The notes under the pieces: model-generated
Database searches by the model: none
What the model was told of the DNA's origin: nothing
Seen by the model: the letters and a program-made list of their open reading frames with translations, nothing else
Made by a program: the position numbers and the translations under genes
In this document: positions 6,472 through 11,107 of the stretch, one piece after another
Numbering within the stretch: the first letter of the stretch is position 1
Layout of the letters: every line of letters begins with the position of its first letter
From: Cloacimonetes bacterium UBA5456
GTDB taxonomy: Bacteria > Cloacimonadota > Cloacimonadia > Cloacimonadales > Cloacimonadaceae
Length of the DNA stretch: 11,107 bases
Direction: 5' to 3'
Assembly: GCA_002427325.1 (NCBI GenBank)
Contig: DIQS01000021.1
Location: 1 to 11,107, forward strand

Positions 6472-7990
6472 TTTCTCCCATAGACTGAGGCTGTTTGGGG
6501 TTTATGCCTCTCTATTGGTGTTTTTGGTGCTGACTTCATACACTCAATACCTGATAAACAAGGCGCGAGATGAGCACGAGAATATCCCGCACATTTTTGC
6601 GAACTATGTGGCGTACACGGATGGATATCTCAGGCATGCCGAAAGAAACGCCCAGCTTATCACCGAGCTGAGTAGCAAGTATCTGCAATTCACTACGGCT
6701 GATGACTTCCAACAGTTGCTTTGGGACTATGTTTCCATTGATTTCATGAACGCAAATCCCATCTCTATCATCATCACAGACGAGACCTTGCAACCGATGA
6801 TGTGGAAGAATGTCACCGTGCCACCGGATATCCCCTTCCCCGAGTTAGACAGAAAGTCGCAGATAGTCTTGCAAGATTTGATGGAAAAAATGGAGAAAAC
6901 ACCGCTCTCCTATAATAGCGGGATTTCGGGATATGCCTTCTATAGCAAGCCCATCTCTTTTGAGCAATTTATTCGCAATGTAAACTACTCTTTGATCGTG
7001 ACGGACAGTTCGCGCGAACCGCTTTTTTGGCGCAATGTAGATGTCGATGAACACACTCGTTTCACTCAGCTTTCAAAAAAAGATCAGCTGAGCTTACTCT
7101 CCAGCAAAAGGGGCATGACCGAGATACCCATCACCAATGAAGCAGACAGCATCGGCTACATATATTTTTCCAATCCACAATCACTCTCATATATCCGCTT
7201 TACCATCCTCTTAGAGGCGTTTCTGGCGATGATGGTGGTATTTTTCGGCGGATATAGTCTATTTCTCGTCAGTAGGTCGGAAAAAGAGTCGCTATGGGTA
7301 TCTTTGGCAAAAGAGACGGCGCATCAATTTGGCACGCCGATCACCTCACTCACCGGCGGCATCGAATATCTCGCAAGCTCTCCGCCCGAGGGCAGAAGCG
7401 AGGAAAATGTGAAAATGATTTATGAACTCATGCTGCATGATCTGCAACTACTTACCAGTATCGCTTCAAGATTTGGTAAAGTGGGAAGCGGAGTCAAGCT
7501 CAAACCGCATGACCTCCACGAGTTGCTCTTGGAATTGGTGGAATATTTCCGCAATCGCCTGCCTCATCATCAAAGTGCAAAGCTTGAGATACATCTCATC
7601 AGCAAGATTGATGATCTTAAGGTTTTGATGGAGCCGGAACTCTTGAAATGGGCGATGGAGAACATCATCAAAAACTGCATGGACAGCATGACGGGGAAGA
7701 GCGGAGACATCATCATCACCGCTACTTCCAAAGAGCCTTATGTCTATGTGCACATCCGCGATGAAGGCAAAGGCATCCCGCGCAATCAGTGGAAGAAGAT
7801 CTTTGAGCCCGGTGTCACCAGCAAAGAACGCGGCTGGGGACTGGGACTCAGCCTCGCCAAGCGCATCGTGGAAGAATATCACAACGGCAGGATCAGAGTC
7901 TTGCAAAGCACGATCAACGAAGGCACAACTTTTGAGATTCGCCTAAATACGGCAACGCCGAAGAGAAGAAAGAAATGGACATCATTTTAG
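6431..7990 (+). CDS. Membrane-bound sensor histidine kinase with duplicated sensor module
   Basis: A 519-residue two-component kinase. Transmembrane segment 1 is at about 19-42 and segment 2 at about 256-280, flanking an extracytoplasmic sensor region of about 215 residues. The kinase core follows with hardly any linker and no recognisable HAMP. The H-box is AKETAHQFGTPI (293-304), with His298 as the likely phospho-acceptor. The N-box includes WAMENIIKN (407-415), the G1 box is DEGKG (444-448), and the F/G2 region FEPGVTSKERGWGLGLSL runs 458-475. All ATP-lid residues look intact. The sensor region consists of two repeats, residues 111-178 and 186-253, aligning without a gap at an offset of 75. 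No response regulator is adjacent. ATG at 6431 has GAGG nine bases upstream and overlaps mazG by 41 bases; no later in-frame ATG precedes the first membrane segment. Its ligand is unknown. Confidence 0.9.
   Translation: MSSTRTGRRLKNTNFSHRLRLFGVYASLLVFLVLTSYTQYLINKARDEHENIPHIFANYVAYTDGYLRHAERNAQLITELSSKYLQFTTADDFQQLLWDYVSIDFMNANPISIIITDETLQPMMWKNVTVPPDIPFPELDRKSQIVLQDLMEKMEKTPLSYNSGISGYAFYSKPISFEQFIRNVNYSLIVTDSSREPLFWRNVDVDEHTRFTQLSKKDQLSLLSSKRGMTEIPITNEADSIGYIYFSNPQSLSYIRFTILLEAFLAMMVVFFGGYSLFLVSRSEKESLWVSLAKETAHQFGTPITSLTGGIEYLASSPPEGRSEENVKMIYELMLHDLQLLTSIASRFGKVGSGVKLKPHDLHELLLELVEYFRNRLPHHQSAKLEIHLISKIDDLKVLMEPELLKWAMENIIKNCMDSMTGKSGDIIITATSKEPYVYVHIRDEGKGIPRNQWKKIFEPGVTSKERGWGLGLSLAKRIVEEYHNGRIRVLQSTINEGTTFEIRLNTATPKRRKKWTSF
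6761..7189 (+). repeat. Internal protein-level tandem repeat in the kinase sensor region
   Basis: Residues 111-178 (6761-6964) and 186-253 (6986-7189) of the kinase align ungapped with a 75-residue period; I count 21 identities in 68 positions. Shared positions include T116/T191, D117/D192, P122/P197, W125/W200, N127/N202, V128/V203, F136/F211, L139/L214, Q144/Q219, P158/P233, G167-Y168/G242-Y243 and P174/P249. The nucleotide copies have diverged strongly, so this is an old duplication. Confidence 0.75.
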
Positions 7991-9462
7991 ACCGCAAACA
8001 GATGCAGGATATAGACACGAGAACTATTGAGGAATATAAAACTCCCTCGCGGGTGTTGATGGAATGTGCCGGAGTGCGCTGCACGGACGCCATCCTCAAT
8101 CGCTATTCGGATGAGCTAAAACACGGTGCACTGATCCTTTGTGGCAGCGGAAACAATGGCGGAGACGGATATGTCGTTGCGCGCCATCTCTATCAATTTA
8201 CCAAGAATATCTTCATCCTCTCCTTTGGAAAAAGGAACTTTAGCAAAGAGACGAAGGCAAATCGCGGGCTGTGCGAAAAGCTGGATATTCCGATCTTGCA
8301 TATCAATAAAGCAGATGATCTGCACAGTGCCAATATGCCTGATCTCAGGAACTTTGGCGTGGTCATAGATGCTCTCTATGGCATAGGTTTTCGCGGCAGT
8401 TTACCTGATGAGATCGCCGAGCTTTTTGAGCTTCTAAAGCCTCTATCGCACAAGAGAATCGCCCTTGATATTCCCTCCGGCATCGACGCTAACACAGGCA
8501 ATGGCAACTCCTTGACGATGGATCTTACCCTTGCCATCGCCGCATTGAAATATGGTCACTTTTTGGGAAATGGGAAAAGACATGGCGGCGAGATCATCAC
8601 CCTGCCCATCGGCATTCCGTCAGCTTATTTCGAGGGGATAAACAGCTTCTTTTATAATGACTTAGTCCTGCCCAAACGCTTTGCCGAAAGCCACAAGGGG
8701 AGCTATGGCAAAATAGAGATATTCGGCGGCAGTCCCGGCTTTGAAGGCAGCGTTTGCCTCACTGCATTAGCCGCATTGCGCAGCGGAGGCGGATTGGTCA
8801 CGCTCCATAGTCCCAAGGCTTCGCTCGCCATGAAAGTAGGCGCCCCTGAGATCATGGCAAAACAGCTTACGCAGGACGAGACCGAACTTGCGGGCATCAT
8901 CCAGAGAGCGGACGCCATCTGCGTCGGCCCCGGTTTGGGCTTGGACGATGAGGCAAAATCGCTACTACAAGCAGTCTTAACAAACTCAAAAACAGCCACA
9001 ATCGTCGACGCCGATGCGCTCACCCTCATCAGCCAAAACAAACAGTTTTTTGAGCTTATTGGTAAAGAAAACATCCTGCTCACCCCGCATAAGGCAGAAT
9101 TCTGCAGACTCGCCGGCATCACGCTGGAAGACTTCGACGCCGATCCCATCATGCATGCACGAGATTTCTGCAAGAAGCACCGCACTCGCGTTCTCATCAA
9201 GAGCCACGTGAATATCCTCTGCGCGCAAGACGAACTGCGCATCATCTCCTCCGGCAACGACGCCCTTTCCACCGGAGGCAGCGGAGACGCCTTGGCAGGA
9301 GTCATCAGCTCCTTTGCCGCTCAGAAGCTAAGCCTCATGGATGCCGCAAGTTCCGCAGCTCTGCTCATGGGCAAGACGGCAGAACATTTAAGCAAAACAA
9401 GGCAGAGTTTCAGCATTTTGCCCAGCGATATAATCAATCATTTCGGAGAGATTTATGACTAA
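7975..9462 (+). CDS. nnr: Bifunctional NAD(P)H-hydrate epimerase / ADP-dependent NAD(P)H-hydrate dehydratase
   Basis: Repairs hydrated, inactive NADH and NADPH (NADHX, NADPHX): the N-terminal domain interconverts R and S epimers and the C-terminal domain dehydrates the S form using ADP. The 495 residues match the fused E. coli Nnr (YjeF) type. The epimerase half (about 1-225) shows CGSGNNGGDGYVVARHL (56-72), DALYGIG (132-138) and LDIPSGIDANTG (164-175). The dehydratase half (about 240-490) has a ribokinase-like fold with KGSYGKIEIFGGS (241-253), VGPGLG (317-322), DADAL (345-349), LTPHKAE (369-375) and GNDALSTGGSGDALAGV (427-443), including the catalytic Asp438. The family's more usual TPHPGE and GNPGMATGGMGD are mildly changed. 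The ATG follows a purine-rich stretch and overlaps the kinase gene by 16 bases. Confidence 0.95.
   Translation: MDIILDRKQMQDIDTRTIEEYKTPSRVLMECAGVRCTDAILNRYSDELKHGALILCGSGNNGGDGYVVARHLYQFTKNIFILSFGKRNFSKETKANRGLCEKLDIPILHINKADDLHSANMPDLRNFGVVIDALYGIGFRGSLPDEIAELFELLKPLSHKRIALDIPSGIDANTGNGNSLTMDLTLAIAALKYGHFLGNGKRHGGEIITLPIGIPSAYFEGINSFFYNDLVLPKRFAESHKGSYGKIEIFGGSPGFEGSVCLTALAALRSGGGLVTLHSPKASLAMKVGAPEIMAKQLTQDETELAGIIQRADAICVGPGLGLDDEAKSLLQAVLTNSKTATIVDADALTLISQNKQFFELIGKENILLTPHKAEFCRLAGITLEDFDADPIMHARDFCKKHRTRVLIKSHVNILCAQDELRIISSGNDALSTGGSGDALAGVISSFAAQKLSLMDAASSAALLMGKTAEHLSKTRQSFSILPSDIINHFGEIYD
9445..9450 (+). promoter_or_regulatory. Ribosome binding site of molybdopterin-fold gene
   Basis: GGAGAG lies four bases before ATG at 9455, inside the end of the nnr reading frame, and supports that start over the later in-frame ATG six codons on. 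Confidence 0.5.
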
Positions 9463-10054
9463 ACTTGCCAAGATGAATACCCCCATTTTCTGGGCGGAAG
9501 GTCATCCCGGCGCACTTGATCGAGAGAACTGGACGCTCAAGGTTCATGGCTCTTGCAAAGAACCTCAAGTCTTTAGCTGGCAAGACCTTCAAGAGATGCC
9601 GCAAGTGCGCGTGGAAGCGCGACTCACCAGCGTTACGCGTTGGTCTGTTTTCGGGGCATGGACGGGTGTTTCCTTTGATGAAATCCTCAGACGCGTGCAA
9701 ATCTCAGATAGCTGTAAATACCTCAGATTTTGGTCTGTTGGGCGCATCTACGATACCTCCATCCCGCGCAGTATAGCCGAGAAAGAGCACTCCCTGATAG
9801 CCTGGGCTTTCGACGATGAATTGCTCAGTGAGGATTATGGCGGTCCCATCCGCGCGCTCATTCCCTATCTTTGGGGCTATAAATCAGCCAAAAGCATGAT
9901 TGAGATTGAGCTTATGGATTATTATGTGGCCGGTTTTTGGGAGATGCGCGGCTATACGGATAGCGGCAAGATTGAAGCCGGTGCCTGTCGTGACATCAAT
10001 GACGGCGGCAAGATCAAGAGAATTCCCGATGGTGAAGTGAAGGATTTTGTCTGA
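9455..10054 (+). CDS. Sulfite-oxidase-fold molybdopterin-dependent oxidoreductase-like protein, Mo-ligand Cys replaced by Ser
   Basis: A 199-residue protein covering the oxidoreductase molybdopterin-binding domain of the cytoplasmic sulfite-oxidase-like group (COG2041, YuiH-like). The opening WTLKVHGSCKEPQVFSWQDL (26-45), the core block SVTRWSVFGAWTGVSFDEIL (59-78), GGPIRALIPYLWGYKSAK (129-146) and FWEMRGYTDSG (161-171) follow the family order. There is no Tat or Sec signal peptide and no haem or dimerisation domain, so it should be cytoplasmic. The family normally reads HCVTRWS, with Cys ligating molybdenum; here the same place reads TSVTRWS, so Ser59 (codon AGC, 9629-9631) replaces it. The product may be cofactor-binding with unusual chemistry, or a non-enzymatic relative. 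It overlaps nnr by eight bases; no redox partner or molybdenum-cofactor gene is in the window. Substrate unknown. Confidence 0.8.
   Translation: MTKLAKMNTPIFWAEGHPGALDRENWTLKVHGSCKEPQVFSWQDLQEMPQVRVEARLTSVTRWSVFGAWTGVSFDEILRRVQISDSCKYLRFWSVGRIYDTSIPRSIAEKEHSLIAWAFDDELLSEDYGGPIRALIPYLWGYKSAKSMIEIELMDYYVAGFWEMRGYTDSGKIEAGACRDINDGGKIKRIPDGEVKDFV
10040..10044 (+). promoter_or_regulatory. Ribosome binding site deciding the EamA transporter start
   Basis: AAGGA is 11 bases before ATG at 10056 but only two bases before the in-frame TTG at 10047. The distance, though slightly long, favours the ATG. Confidence 0.45.
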
Positions 10055-10055
10055 T

Positions 10056-10997
10056 ATGAAGCTCTGGATAACCTATTTCAGAGCGGTTGCGGCAGCCTTT
10101 TGTTGGGGCATCACCTTTGTTTGGTATAAAGTTGCCTTCGATGGCGGCTATCGTCCTTATGAAATAGTCTTCCTTCGCCTGCTCCTGGCATCAGCCGTCC
10201 TCCTTATTTTTATGAGCTTTCAAAAGGGGAGCTTCAAGCTTGAACCCAGAGACCTTTTGCAGATGATAGGTGTAGCTTTTTTTGAGCCTTTTCTTTATTT
10301 CGTCGGCGAAGCAAACGGAATGCAATATGTTTCCAGCAGTGTGGGAAGCATCATCATCGCCACCATTCCCATCGTTGCCGCAGTCGGTGCATGGATTGTG
10401 CTAAAAGAAAAGCTAAGCAAATTGGTCGTGGGCGGGATTTTACTCTCATGCATGGGCGTGGTGATCATGACCTTGGGTCAGGGTGAGCTTAGCGGCAGTT
10501 TAAAAGGCATTCTTTTGCTCTTCCTTGCCATCATGGCTGCCGTGGGTTATGGCATCGCTGTGCGCCCTCTCACGCTCAAATATAGCACCACCACCATCGT
10601 TGGCTATCAATCAATCTTCGGTATGTTGTTTTTCTTGCCATTGTTTGCCTTGAAAGATGGCTCGCATTTCATTCATATGCAGCATAATAGCGAGGGGCTT
10701 ATCACCATTGCAGCGATGTCGATTTTTGCCAGCATCGGCGCATTTGTTCTCTATACGGATGTGATCCGCAAATTAGGCGTGGCAAAATCCAATGTTTTTA
10801 CTAATCTCATTCCGGTATTCACCGTGATTTTAGCGGCGATTATCCTCAAAGAAAGGATCGATCTTAAAACTATTTTGGGCCTGGGATTGGTCTTGGGTGG
10901 ACTTTTTCTCTCTCAGATTGAGGCATTGCTGGGTGGGAAGAATGGTGATGAAGAGCCGCCGAAGCTCTCCGCTGAAACAGAGCCTGCCAGAAGCTAA
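10056..10997 (+). CDS. EamA/DMT-family transporter
   Basis: A 313-residue inner-membrane protein of the drug/metabolite transporter superfamily, with about ten hydrophobic segments forming two homologous EamA halves (about 5-138 and 150-287). Each half ends in the characteristic run leading to a K-E dipeptide: IPIVAAVGAWIVLKEKL (104-120) and LIPVFTVILAAIILKERI (251-268). AFCWGITFVWYKVA (14-27) is the usual first membrane segment. The C-terminal 25 residues are charged and cytoplasmic. Members export amino acids, metabolites or drugs; the substrate cannot be read from sequence. The gene begins one base after the upstream stop and is the last of the run, followed by a terminator. Confidence 0.88.
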   Translation: MKLWITYFRAVAAAFCWGITFVWYKVAFDGGYRPYEIVFLRLLLASAVLLIFMSFQKGSFKLEPRDLLQMIGVAFFEPFLYFVGEANGMQYVSSSVGSIIIATIPIVAAVGAWIVLKEKLSKLVVGGILLSCMGVVIMTLGQGELSGSLKGILLLFLAIMAAVGYGIAVRPLTLKYSTTTIVGYQSIFGMLFFLPLFALKDGSHFIHMQHNSEGLITIAAMSIFASIGAFVLYTDVIRKLGVAKSNVFTNLIPVFTVILAAIILKERIDLKTILGLGLVLGGLFLSQIEALLGGKNGDEEPPKLSAETEPARS

Positions 10998-11016
10998 ATA
11001 AAACCTTTCCATTTTT

Positions 11017-11050
11017 AAGCGAGATCAAGTCGATTTGTTCTCGCTTTTTT
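11017..11050 (+). terminator. Rho-independent terminator of the tpiA-to-EamA run
   Basis: AAGCGAGA (11017-11024) pairs perfectly with TCTCGCTT (11039-11046) around a 14-base loop. The 3' arm runs into six T residues (11045-11050). It lies 20 bases after the EamA stop and has the form of an intrinsic terminator. The remaining bases to the end of the window show no gene. Confidence 0.75.
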
Positions 11051-11107
11051 GATTGTTTTCTTCTATGCCCCCTGCTTCCTGATAGGGTTCTGGTCATGAT
11101 ATGGTCA

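Noticed and set aside
8703..9305. A 200-residue minus-strand open frame
   Set aside because: Antisense to the dehydratase half of nnr, serine-rich and without motifs; the sense protein has its full set of catalytic motifs.
10047..10055. TTG start of the EamA transporter, three codons earlier
   Set aside because: The ribosome binding site is only two bases from this TTG; the ATG at 10056 is better placed.
1..11107. CRISPR arrays, tRNA or rRNA genes, riboswitches
   Set aside because: No regularly spaced repeats, no tRNA-like cloverleaf and no conserved leader structures were seen; nearly all of the window is coding and the only longer intergenic stretch is 170 bases.

Overview
The window reads as a chromosomal segment of a Gram-negative-type bacterium. 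It has a polysaccharide chain-length regulator beside an O-antigen ligase/polymerase, very tight gene packing and fairly balanced base composition. The gene styles recall the FCB group, and Cloacimonadota in particular: a histidine kinase with an HQFGTPI-type H-box and no HAMP, and a short Ppx/GppA. That assignment is an inference, because no rRNA or other marker is present.

Layout. Bases 1-146 hold the left end of an insertion sequence that looks truncated: a terminal inverted pair, a strong ribosome binding site and about 30 codons of an IS3-type OrfA. It runs directly into the 3' end of a minus-strand Ppx/GppA phosphatase gene (147-1022). A 170-base intergenic region (1023-1192) carries a good sigma70-like promoter for the phosphatase and a weaker candidate for the rightward genes. 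From 1193 to 10997 nine genes follow on the plus strand with gaps of at most 11 bases or with overlaps: tpiA, serS, a Wzz-like protein, an O-antigen ligase/polymerase, mazG, a membrane histidine kinase, a bifunctional NAD(P)HX epimerase/dehydratase, a sulfite-oxidase-fold molybdopterin-type protein and an EamA transporter. A rho-independent terminator at 11017-11050 closes the run, so it is probably one operon of nearly 10 kb.

How the genes relate. The operon mixes central metabolism (triosephosphate isomerase), translation (seryl-tRNA synthetase), surface polysaccharide assembly (Wzz plus ligase/polymerase), metabolite and nucleotide housecleaning (MazG, Nnr), sensing (an orphan kinase), a redox-fold protein and a transporter. 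There is no obvious single pathway; tight packing is the main link. MazG and Nnr are both damage-control enzymes, and NADHX arises as a side product of the glycolytic dehydrogenase that acts after TpiA, which is at most a loose theme.

The two most unusual points are inside proteins. The kinase sensor region consists of two ungapped 75-residue repeats sharing a TD-P-W-NV signature. The molybdopterin-fold protein has serine where its family carries the molybdenum-ligating cysteine, although the surrounding motif and the rest of the fold look intact. I did not find a multi-gene defence, CRISPR or other clearly novel system here.
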